From Enterobacteriaceae endosymbiont of Plateumaris sericea (GTDB lineage Bacteria > Pseudomonadota > Gammaproteobacteria > Enterobacterales > Enterobacteriaceae), in NCBI RefSeq assembly GCF_012562605.1, contig NZ_CP046224.1:57965-64194 (forward strand): a DNA stretch of 6,230 nucleotides, written 5' to 3'. Position 1 is the first letter of the stretch; the number at the start of each line of letters is the position of its first letter. The translations under genes and the position numbers were made by a program. The notes under the pieces are model-generated. The model worked only from the letters and a program-made list of their open reading frames with translations. It ran no database searches and had not been told where the DNA came from. Shown one piece after another: positions 1 through 6,230 of the stretch.

Positions 1-1242
1 AAACCTTATAAAACATTTGCAACAATGGATCATAATGTATCTACAATAGTAAAAAATATTAATGGTTCTGGAGTTATAGCAAAAAAACAAATGGAAAAAT
101 TAATTAAAAATTGTCAAGAATTTAATATTGAATTATATGATATTAATCATCCATTTCAAGGAATCGTTCATGTTGTTGGTCCAGAACAAGGTATCACTTT
201 ACCAGGAATGACTATTGTTTGTGGAGATTCACATACATCAACTCATGGTGCATTTGGAGCATTATCTTTTGGAATAGGTACATCTGAAGTAGAACATGTT
301 TTAGCAACACAAACTTTAAAACAAAATCGTGCTAATAATATGTTAATAAAAGTTATAGGGAAAATACCAACAAAAATTACTGCAAAAGATATAATTTTAG
401 CAATAATTAAAAAAATAGGAATTAGTGGATGTAATGGATATATTGTAGAATTTTCAGGAAATGTTATAAAACAATTAAGTATGGAAAGTAGAATGACAAT
501 ATGTAATATGACTATTGAAATGGGTGCTAAATCAGGATTAATTGCTCCAGATAATATTACTTTTAAATATTTAAAAAATAAAAATTTTTCTCCTAAAGGA
601 ATATTATGGAAAGAAGCTATAAATTTTTGGAAAACATTATATACTGATAAAGATGCTATTTTTAAAAAAATTGTTACTATTGATATTTCAAAAATTGCAC
701 CCCAAATTACTTGGGGAACTAACCCAGAACAATCTATAGATATAGATAAATCAATTCCTTTAATAAATTCATTTAAAAGTTTATCTAGAAAAACAACTGC
801 AAAAAAAGCTTTAAAATATATGGATTTACAAGAAGGTATGAAATTAACTAATGTTAATATTAATAAAGTATTTATTGGATCTTGTACAAATTCTAGAATT
901 GAAGATTTAAGATCAGCTTCTAAAATAATTAAAGGATATAAAATATCAAATAATGTTAAAGCAATAGTAGTTCCAGGATCTCATATGGTTAAAAAACAAG
1001 CAGAATTAGAAGGACTAGATAAAATATTTATAAAATCTGGATTTGAATGGAGATTACCGGGATGTTCTATGTGTTTAGCAATGAATGGTGATATTTTATT
1101 ACCAAAAGAACGTTGTGCTTCTACAAGTAATAGAAATTTTGAAGGTAGACAAGGAAGAAATAGTCGTACTCATTTAGTTAGTCCTATTATGGCCGCTGCA
1201 GCAGCTATATGTGGGCATTTTATAGATATAAGATATTTTTAA
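1..1242 (+). CDS. leuC: 3-isopropylmalate dehydratase large subunit (5' partial)
   Basis: This is the large, Fe-S-carrying subunit of isopropylmalate isomerase, which with LeuD converts 2-isopropylmalate to 3-isopropylmalate in leucine synthesis in the cytoplasm. The reading frame is open from base 1 ([12 protein letters not shown]), matching E. coli LeuC from about residue 53. The ATG at 25 is therefore an internal methionine (E. coli Met61), and roughly 52 N-terminal residues lie outside the window. The three [4Fe-4S] ligand cysteines are present: one in GSCTNSR (codon 883-885) and two in GCSMC (1063-1065 and 1072-1074). They correspond to E. coli Cys347, Cys407 and Cys410. [13 protein letters not shown] (from about 226) and [16 protein letters not shown] (from about 1109) are also intact. 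The C-terminus ends at the usual place. The gene is 3 bp from leuD, as expected of a leu operon, and looks functional. The family call is firm. Confidence 0.97.
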   Translation, partial: KPYKTFATMDHNVSTIVKNINGSGVIAKKQMEKLIKNCQEFNIELYDINHPFQGIVHVVGPEQGITLPGMTIVCGDSHTSTHGAFGALSFGIGTSEVEHVLATQTLKQNRANNMLIKVIGKIPTKITAKDIILAIIKKIGISGCNGYIVEFSGNVIKQLSMESRMTICNMTIEMGAKSGLIAPDNITFKYLKNKNFSPKGILWKEAINFWKTLYTDKDAIFKKIVTIDISKIAPQITWGTNPEQSIDIDKSIPLINSFKSLSRKTTAKKALKYMDLQEGMKLTNVNINKVFIGSCTNSRIEDLRSASKIIKGYKISNNVKAIVVPGSHMVKKQAELEGLDKIFIKSGFEWRLPGCSMCLAMNGDILLPKERCASTSNRNFEGRQGRNSRTHLVSPIMAAAAAICGHFIDIRYF

Positions 1243-1245
1243 AAA

Positions 1246-1848
1246 ATGAAAAATTATTCTTTACAATATAGTGGTATTGTTGCTCCTTTTGATCTATCAA
1301 ATATAGATACAGATGTAATTATACCAAAACAATTTTTACAAAAAAATGAAAAAATAGGATTTGGAAATCATTTATTTCATAATTGGAGATATATTGATAA
1401 TGATGGATATATTCCTAATCCAAATTTTATTTTAAATAAAAAAAGATTTAAAAATGCTAGAATTTTACTTACTAGAGATAATTTTGGTTGTGGTTCATCA
1501 CGTGAACATGCACCATGGTCATTAATAGATTTTGGATTTCATACAATTATTGCATCTAGTTATGCTGATATATTTTATAATAATGCAATAAATAATAAAT
1601 TATTATTAATAATTTTAAATAAAAATATTATTAATGAACTATTTTTTATAGTACAAAATGAACCAGGTATTACTTTTATTATAGATTTAAAATTTCAAAA
1701 AATTATTGCTGGTATAAAATCTTTTGATTTTAAAATTAATAAATTCTTAAGAGAATATATTATAAGTGATTTAGATCAAATAGATCTCACTATGAAGTAT
1801 ATTGACAAAATTATTATGTTTGAAAAAAAATATTTTAATTTTTTTTAA
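1246..1848 (+). CDS. leuD: 3-isopropylmalate dehydratase small subunit
   Basis: This is the small (swivel-domain) subunit that completes the isopropylmalate isomerase active site with LeuC. It has 200 residues, against 201 in E. coli, and aligns without internal gaps. Conserved family blocks are DTDVIIPKQFL (residues 21-31) and NFGCGSSREHAPW (79-91), the latter a substrate-binding loop. The start follows the leuC stop by only 3 bp, and the preceding bases (AT-only just upstream) show no Shine-Dalgarno match. Translation probably depends on coupling to leuC (inference). The C-terminal third is divergent and rich in Ile, Asn and Lys, as expected under AT mutation pressure. The end of the gene contains an A8 run (1823-1830) and a T8 run (1839-1846) whose last T begins the TAA stop, so slippage there would change only the last residues. 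Confidence 0.97.
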   Translation: MKNYSLQYSGIVAPFDLSNIDTDVIIPKQFLQKNEKIGFGNHLFHNWRYIDNDGYIPNPNFILNKKRFKNARILLTRDNFGCGSSREHAPWSLIDFGFHTIIASSYADIFYNNAINNKLLLIILNKNIINELFFIVQNEPGITFIIDLKFQKIIAGIKSFDFKINKFLREYIISDLDQIDLTMKYIDKIIMFEKKYFNFF

Positions 1849-1871
1849 AATAATTTGAGAAACTTATTATT

Positions 1872-2525
1872 ATGCGTATAATTTTATTAGGTCCTCCAGG
1901 ATCAGGTAAAGGAACTTATGCTAGATTTATATCAGAAAAATATAATTTATCAAATATTTGTATGGGTAATATATTACGTAATTATATTATAAATAATCAT
2001 TCTATTTTATCTAAACAAATAAAAAAAATTATTAGTTGTGGTTTAATGTTACCTGATAATTTAATAATTAAAATTATTAAAGAAAGATTATTAAATCAAG
2101 ATTGTAAAAAAGGATTTTTATTAGATGGTTATCCTAGAAATATTTTACAAGCAAATATATTACAAAAAGAAAATATAAATATAGATAAAGTAATAGAATT
2201 ATATATTCCAGAAAATAAAATTATAGAAAGAATAATTGGTCGTAGAATTCATGAATCTTCCGGAAGAACATATCATATAACTTTTAATCCACCTAAAATA
2301 CCAGGAAAAGATGATATAACAGGAGAAAATTTAATTATTAGAACAGATGATAATAAACAAACAATTATTAATCGTTTAAAACAATATACTAAAAAAACAA
2401 AACCGTTAATTCATTATTATATTAATAAATCATTAAATAAAAAATTTTTTTACATTAAAATAGATAATACTGATTGTATTTTAAATGTTAAAAATAAGAT
2501 TGAAAAATTTTTACAGAAAAAATAA
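1872..2525 (+). CDS. adk: Adenylate kinase
   Basis: This enzyme catalyses ATP + AMP = 2 ADP in the cytoplasm and is essential for nucleotide balance. It has 217 residues (E. coli 214), with one extra residue near position 43. The P-loop GPPGSGKGT is at 7-15 and the family signature FLLDGYPRNILQ at 82-93. The conserved arginines are present at 36, 89, 124, 157 and 168. The long LID (about 123-160) is the non-zinc gram-negative type, with H127, S130, D147 and T150 matching the E. coli hydrogen-bond set H126, S129, D146 and T149. The oddity is the AMP-site segment: E. coli ISTGDMLR reads ICMGNILR here (S30C, T31M, D33N). The start matches the E. coli N-terminus MRIILLG. A weak GAGA at 1857-1860 lies 11 bases upstream. 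The gene sits 23 bp after leuD, without an evident terminator, so it may be cotranscribed with the leu genes. This is not the E. coli arrangement. Confidence 0.96.
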   Translation: MRIILLGPPGSGKGTYARFISEKYNLSNICMGNILRNYIINNHSILSKQIKKIISCGLMLPDNLIIKIIKERLLNQDCKKGFLLDGYPRNILQANILQKENINIDKVIELYIPENKIIERIIGRRIHESSGRTYHITFNPPKIPGKDDITGENLIIRTDDNKQTIINRLKQYTKKTKPLIHYYINKSLNKKFFYIKIDNTDCILNVKNKIEKFLQKK

Positions 2526-2556
2526 AAATTTTAATTAAATGAATTAATTATTATAG

Positions 2557-2585
2557 TTTATTTTTTAAAAATTTTTTAGTATAAT
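2557..2585 (+). promoter_or_regulatory. Possible sigma70-type promoter for dapA
   Basis: The 91-bp spacer between adk and dapA (2526-2616) is the only intergenic stretch in the window long enough for a separate promoter. A perfect TATAAT lies at 2580-2585, about 30 bases before the dapA ATG. The hexamer 17 bases further upstream, TTTATT (2557-2562), matches TTGACA at only 3 of 6 positions. In DNA this AT-rich, TATAAT occurs by chance, so support rests mainly on position. A GGA at 2605-2607, 9 bases before the ATG, is the best ribosome-binding candidate. If the promoter is false, dapA would be transcribed by read-through from leuCD-adk. Confidence 0.3.
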
Positions 2586-2616
2586 AATATTATTTATTTT
2601 AAATGGATTATATCAA

Positions 2617-3495
2617 ATGTTCACCGGAAGTATTGTAGCCCTTATAACGCCCATGGATATTAAAGGTAATATTTGTAAAAGAAGTTTAAAAAAACTTATT
2701 GAATATCATATTAATAATGGTACAAAAGCTATAGTTGTTATGGGTACTACAGGTGAATCTGCTACATTAAATTATCATGAACATATAAAAATTGTAATGT
2801 TAGCAATAGATTTTGCAAAAGATAGAATTCCAATTATAGCTGGAACAGGTTTTAATTCAACATCAAAATGTATATCAATTACAGCACAATTAGAAAATTC
2901 AGGAATTATAGGATGTTTAAGTGTAACTCCATATTATAATCGTCCTACACAAGAAGGTTTATATCAACATTTTAAAACTATTGCAAATAATACTAAACTA
3001 CCACAAATATTATATAATGTTCCAATTAGAACTGGTTGTGATTTATTACCAAAAACAATAGGACGTTTATCTAAAATAAAAAATATAATTGGTATAAAAG
3101 AAGCAACTGGAAATTTATCACGTATATATCAAATTAAAAGATTAGTTCATGGTTCTTTTTATTTAATTAGTGGAGATGATTCAACTGCTTTAGAATTTAT
3201 GAAATTAGGTGGTCACGGAATTATTTCTGTTACAGCTAATATTGCTGCTTTAGAAATGAGTAAATTTTGTAATTATATAAAAAAAAATCAATGGAAAAAA
3301 GCAGAAATATTAAATGAATATTTAATAAAATTACATAATAAATTATTTATAGAACCTAATCCAATACCCATAAAATGGGCTGCTAAAAGAATTGGATTAA
3401 TATATAATGATACAATGAGATTACCTATGACTCCAATAACTGATAAAAATAAAATTTTAATAGAAAAAATTTTAAAAGAGTTAAAATTAATATAA
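2617..3495 (+). CDS. dapA: 4-hydroxy-tetrahydrodipicolinate synthase
   Basis: This enzyme condenses pyruvate with aspartate semialdehyde, the first committed step to diaminopimelate and lysine. It has 292 residues, the same as E. coli, and aligns without gaps, so residue numbers transfer directly. Catalytic residues are intact: T44 and T45 in GTTGES, Y107, Y133, R138 and the Schiff-base lysine K161 in GIKEATGN. In the allosteric lysine pocket S48, A49, L51, H56, N80 and Y106 are kept, but H53 is Tyr (codon 2773-2775) and E84 is Lys (2866-2868). This suggests weakened or lost feedback inhibition by lysine (inference). The start [14 protein letters not shown] matches E. coli. The first 40 bases are unusually GC-rich for this window. 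An A9 run lies at 3279-3287. The stop codon lies inside the 3' end of the convergent glyS, with a 9-bp overlap. Confidence 0.97.
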   Translation: MFTGSIVALITPMDIKGNICKRSLKKLIEYHINNGTKAIVVMGTTGESATLNYHEHIKIVMLAIDFAKDRIPIIAGTGFNSTSKCISITAQLENSGIIGCLSVTPYYNRPTQEGLYQHFKTIANNTKLPQILYNVPIRTGCDLLPKTIGRLSKIKNIIGIKEATGNLSRIYQIKRLVHGSFYLISGDDSTALEFMKLGGHGIISVTANIAALEMSKFCNYIKKNQWKKAEILNEYLIKLHNKLFIEPNPIPIKWAAKRIGLIYNDTMRLPMTPITDKNKILIEKILKELKLI

Positions 3496-5559
3496 TTGAT
3501 TTATGTTCATTATTTTTAATAAAAAATTATTAATTTTATTAAGAATAGTAATTCTGTTTATTTTTATTTCTATATTTTTAATATCTACTATAACATTTTT
3601 AAAAAAATTATTTATAGGATAATATAATTCTGATAATATCAAGAGAATATTATAATATTCATTATTCTTAATTTTTAATAAAAAAATTTTTGATAATTTT
3701 AATAAATGATTATATAATATAATTTCTTCTTTTTCTTTTAAAAAAGATATATTTATTTTTTCATGAATAAAAGATTGATTTTTTAATAAAATTTTATTTA
3801 TTCTTTTATAAGTATAAAGTAAAAGTTTACTTTGTTTTTTCTCATTTTTAAAAAATAAACTTAATGTTTTAATTTTTATATCTGATATTAATGGTTTATT
3901 AATAATATTTGTTAAAACTGACTGGACAATATTTTTTTCAAAACCTATTGATATATACCAATTTTTACATCTATTAATTATAAATTTCATTAAGTCATTA
4001 ATAATATTGATATTATCAAAATTATTTTTATATAAAGAAATAGATTTTTTTATTAATTTTAATAAATCTAAATTTAATTTATTATTAATTATAATTTTTA
4101 TTATAACTAATGTAATTCTTTTTAATGCAAATGGATCTTTATTACTTTTAGGAAATAAAGAAAGACCAAAAATACCAACTAAAGTATCAATTTTATCTGA
4201 TAAAAATAATACACAAGAAGTTAAATTATTAGGTATTTTATCATTAAATTTATATTGATATTGTTCTTTTATAGATATACAAACATCTATATTTTCTCCA
4301 TTATTTTTTGCATAATACATACCAATAATACCTTGTAATTCAGGAAATTCATGAACCATAGTTGTAGCTAAATCACATTTAGATAATTCACTAGCTCTAA
4401 TACAATTATTTATATTAGCTTGTACTTTAATTGCTATATACTTAGATAATTTTTTTAAACGTATAGTTTTATCTAATAAATTACCTAATTTATTTTGAAA
4501 AATAATATTTTTTAAATTATTTAAATATTGATCAAGTTTTTTTTTAGAATCATTTTTAAAAAAAAATTGAGCATCTTCAAATCTTGATTTAATTACTTTT
4601 TCATTTCCTTTAATAATTAAATTATTATTTTGAGATTCAACATTAGATATAAAAATAAAATTTGGTAAAAGATTATGATCTATATCATATAAAGGAATAT
4701 ATCTTTGATATTTTATCATAATATATTCTAATATTTCATATGGTAAAGATAAAAATTTAGGATCAAATGTAGCTGATAATATAACTGGCCATTCTACCAT
4801 AGATGTTAATTCTTCTAAAAAATTATTTGATATGTTTATTGATCCATTTAAAGAATAAGCAATTTTTTTTATATTATTTAATATTTTATCTTTACGTTTA
4901 AAAAAATTTACAATAATATTTCCTTTATTTAAAAGATACTTTTCATATTGATTAGCATTATCTAAAATAATTTTAGACTCTCCCATAAAACGATGTCCAT
5001 TTATAATCTTACTAGATTTTATATTCAAAATATTTATTTTAATATTTTTATTTCCTAAAAAAACTGTTATTTTTCTTATAGGTCTAATAAATTTTATACT
5101 ATCTTTATTTTTAATATTCCAATACATTAAATTTGGTATAGAAAAATTAGTTAAAGAATTTATTATCATCTTTGTTAATAAATATTTAATATTTATTCCT
5201 TTAATTTTTTTATTATAAAATAAATAATTATTATTTAATATAATTTTATCTGTATTTTTAATTTGAAATTTTTTAATCCAATGTTTTACAATATCTATTG
5301 ATAATATATCTTTATTATAATAATTATATATATTAGGTCCTTTTATTTTTAATGTATAATCTAATTGTATTATATTTAAATCATATGCTTGAATTGTAAT
5401 TCTTCTAGAAGTAGCAAACCATATAATTTTTTTATATAAAAAATAATTTTTTTTTAATTCATGTTTAAAATTATTAAAAACTATTTGAACTGTTTTTAAT
5501 AAATATTGAGAAGGAATATCCTCTATACTAATTTCTAATAATAAAGTTTCTTTTTTCAT
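3487..5559 (-). CDS. glyS: Glycyl-tRNA synthetase beta subunit
   Basis: This is the beta chain of the bacterial alpha2beta2 glycyl-tRNA synthetase. It binds tRNA-Gly and is needed for aminoacylation together with GlyQ. It has 690 residues against 689 in E. coli, so the multidomain chain is full length. Recognisable blocks in order are EISIEDIP (9-16, E. coli EIGTEELP), FIRPIR (158-163), GHRFMGES (188-195), VEWPVI (255-260), [13 protein letters not shown] (297-309), [18 protein letters not shown] (393-410), [12 protein letters not shown] (455-466) and KDPFALKR (474-481). The C-terminal INRITIL segment near 672 also matches. The central third is well conserved. The N-terminal 150 residues and the C-terminal DALR-like tRNA-binding region have drifted heavily toward Ile, Asn and Lys. 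The start agrees with E. coli and with an upstream AGGA. glyQ lies 25 bp upstream. The last 9 bases, including the stop, overlap the dapA stop region on the other strand. Homopolymers of nine lie at 4537-4545, 4558-4566 and 5447-5455. Confidence 0.96.
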   Translation of the reverse strand: MKKETLLLEISIEDIPSQYLLKTVQIVFNNFKHELKKNYFLYKKIIWFATSRRITIQAYDLNIIQLDYTLKIKGPNIYNYYNKDILSIDIVKHWIKKFQIKNTDKIILNNNYLFYNKKIKGINIKYLLTKMIINSLTNFSIPNLMYWNIKNKDSIKFIRPIRKITVFLGNKNIKINILNIKSSKIINGHRFMGESKIILDNANQYEKYLLNKGNIIVNFFKRKDKILNNIKKIAYSLNGSINISNNFLEELTSMVEWPVILSATFDPKFLSLPYEILEYIMIKYQRYIPLYDIDHNLLPNFIFISNVESQNNNLIIKGNEKVIKSRFEDAQFFFKNDSKKKLDQYLNNLKNIIFQNKLGNLLDKTIRLKKLSKYIAIKVQANINNCIRASELSKCDLATTMVHEFPELQGIIGMYYAKNNGENIDVCISIKEQYQYKFNDKIPNNLTSCVLFLSDKIDTLVGIFGLSLFPKSNKDPFALKRITLVIIKIIINNKLNLDLLKLIKKSISLYKNNFDNINIINDLMKFIINRCKNWYISIGFEKNIVQSVLTNIINKPLISDIKIKTLSLFFKNEKKQSKLLLYTYKRINKILLKNQSFIHEKINISFLKEKEEIILYNHLLKLSKIFLLKIKNNEYYNILLILSELYYPINNFFKNVIVDIKNIEIKINRITILNKINNFLLKIMNINQLY
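4537..4566 (-). repeat. glyS: Paired 9-base homopolymers inside glyS
   Basis: Read along glyS, a T9 run (4566-4558) encodes FFF and, 12 bases later, an A9 run (4545-4537) encodes KKK, in the segment [14 protein letters not shown] (residues 330-343). E. coli has EFFFNTDRKKRLED at this place, so the amino acids are largely conserved while the codons have become uniform. Tracts of this length are known in insect endosymbionts as sites of transcriptional or replication slippage. Here the genomic frame is intact. Confidence 0.7.
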
Positions 5560-5569
5560 AGTAATAATA

Positions 5570-5575
5570 TTTCCT
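5570..5575 (-). promoter_or_regulatory. glyS: Ribosome-binding site for glyS
   Basis: On the minus strand the 25-bp glyQ-glyS spacer reads AGGAAA at 5575 down to 5570, with 10 bases left before the ATG at 5559-5557. This is the clearest Shine-Dalgarno-like match before any start in the window. It supports the chosen glyS start, which also matches the E. coli N-terminus. The spacing is slightly long if AGGA alone is the pairing element (12 bases). Confidence 0.5.
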
Positions 5576-5584
5576 ATTTTAAAG

Positions 5585-6230
5585 TTATTTAATATAATTA
5601 TAATATTTTTTAACTACTGATTTAGTCATATTTCTTAATTTTAAAATATATCTTTGTCTTTCAGTATTAGATAAAAACCTACGAGATTCTAATAAATTAA
5701 AACAATGAGAAGCTTTTAAAACTTTATCATAAGCTGGGAAAATTAATGGATTTTTTAAATTTAATAAAAATGTTACTTCTTTTTCATAATGTTGAAAACA
5801 ATTTATAAGGAATTTAATATCAGCATAATTAAAATTATAATCAGATTGTTCTAATTCATTTTGTTGTAAAATATCACCATAAGTTACTAAATTATTTTTA
5901 TTTTTACTCCATACTAAATTAAAAATATTTTCTACTTGTTGTATATACATACCTAGTCGCTCTAAACCATAAGTAATTTCTCCTGTTATTGGATTACATG
6001 GTAAACCACCAATTTGTTGAAAATATGTAAATTGACTTATTTCCATTCCATTTATCCATATTTCCCATCCTACTCCACTAGCTCCTAGAGTAGGATTTTC
6101 CCAATTATCTTCTACAAAACGAATATCATTTTCAATTAAATTTAATTTTAATACTTTTAATGATTTTAAATATAATTCTTGAATATTATTTGGAGGTGGT
6201 TTCATTATAACTTGAAATTGATAATACTGT
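5585..6230 (-). CDS. glyQ: Glycyl-tRNA synthetase alpha subunit (5' partial)
   Basis: This is the class II catalytic alpha chain of the alpha2beta2 glycyl-tRNA synthetase, which activates glycine with ATP. The frame stays open upstream of the ATG at 6205 to the window edge, reading [20 protein letters not shown] and matching E. coli [20 protein letters not shown]. That methionine is therefore internal (E. coli Ile87), and about 78 N-terminal residues lie beyond base 6230. Core blocks are present: [25 protein letters not shown] and the motif-3-like [15 protein letters not shown] with its arginine. Two differences from E. coli are visible. The block GAWGLGWE reads GASGVGWE (W129S), and the C-terminus stops about nine residues early, just after [16 protein letters not shown]. 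It precedes glyS by 25 bp as a glyQS operon. Any promoter lies outside the window. Confidence 0.96.
   Translation of the reverse strand, partial: QYYQFQVIMKPPPNNIQELYLKSLKVLKLNLIENDIRFVEDNWENPTLGASGVGWEIWINGMEISQFTYFQQIGGLPCNPITGEITYGLERLGMYIQQVENIFNLVWSKNKNNLVTYGDILQQNELEQSDYNFNYADIKFLINCFQHYEKEVTFLLNLKNPLIFPAYDKVLKASHCFNLLESRRFLSNTERQRYILKLRNMTKSVVKKYYNYIK

Noticed and set aside
25..27. ATG as the start of leuC
   Set aside because: The frame is open back to base 1 and encodes KPYKTFAT, matching LeuC just before MDHN. The true start is outside the window.
2531..2577. Inverted repeats TTAATT/AATTAA (2531-2547) and A5T5 (2567-2576) as an adk terminator
   Set aside because: The stems are purely A/T and short, so they would be weak. 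Such palindromes are expected by chance at this base composition, and no GC stem precedes a T tract.
4007..4258. Plus-strand open frame of 83 codons
   Set aside because: It lies wholly antisense to a conserved part of glyS (including KDPFALKR and DKIDTL), has a low-complexity hydrophobic composition and no recognisable family. It is a by-product of AT-rich antisense sequence.
4684..4719. GlyS segment IKYQRYIP in place of E. coli KGDQKYFP as a lost motif
   Set aside because: This stretch is variable among bacterial GlyS proteins (many have forms like REHQRYFP), so the difference is not strong evidence of altered function.
6203..6205. ATG as the start of glyQ
   Set aside because: Codons upstream to the window edge encode QYYQFQVI, a conserved GlyQ segment, so this Met is internal.
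1..6230. CRISPR arrays, insertion sequences, phage or toxin-antitoxin genes, tRNAs or riboswitches
   Set aside because: No direct repeats with spacers, transposase-like frames, cloverleaf patterns or long structured leaders were seen. Almost the whole window is occupied by six housekeeping and biosynthetic genes.

Overview
The window looks like a piece of the chromosome of a strongly reduced, AT-rich gammaproteobacterial endosymbiont. Two 60-base lines counted by hand give about 22% G+C (1-60) and 13% (4081-4140). All six stop codons are TAA. The proteins are rich in Lys, Asn and Ile, yet align nearly end to end with Escherichia coli homologues recalled from memory. Retention of leucine and lysine biosynthesis genes in such a genome fits a nutritional symbiont that supplies essential amino acids to an insect host (for example a sap feeder). 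I cannot name the lineage from sequence alone.

Layout. Positions 1-2525 on the plus strand hold the 3' part of leuC, then leuD (3-bp gap), then adk (23-bp gap), probably one transcription unit. A 91-bp AT-rich spacer (2526-2616) carries a weak promoter-like sequence and leads into dapA (2617-3495, plus). On the minus strand, glyQ (5' end cut off by the right window edge) and glyS (25-bp gap) run leftwards. glyS meets dapA tail to tail, and the two reading frames overlap by 9 bp. There is no tRNA, rRNA, CRISPR array, insertion sequence or non-coding stretch over 300 bases.

How the genes work together. LeuC and LeuD are the two subunits of isopropylmalate isomerase in leucine synthesis. DapA makes the committed step toward diaminopimelate and lysine. 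Adk recycles AMP, and GlyQ plus GlyS form the heterotetrameric glycyl-tRNA synthetase. These blocks lie far apart in E. coli, so their neighbourhood here reflects rearrangement and compaction rather than a dedicated system.

I do not see a new biological system. The points most worth checking are: DapA keeps all catalytic residues but has changed two residues of the lysine feedback site (H53Y, E84K); the first 40 bases of dapA are far more GC-rich than their surroundings; Adk has an altered AMP-binding-site motif; the dapA/glyS ends overlap; and 9-base homopolymers in glyS and dapA are candidates for polymerase slippage.
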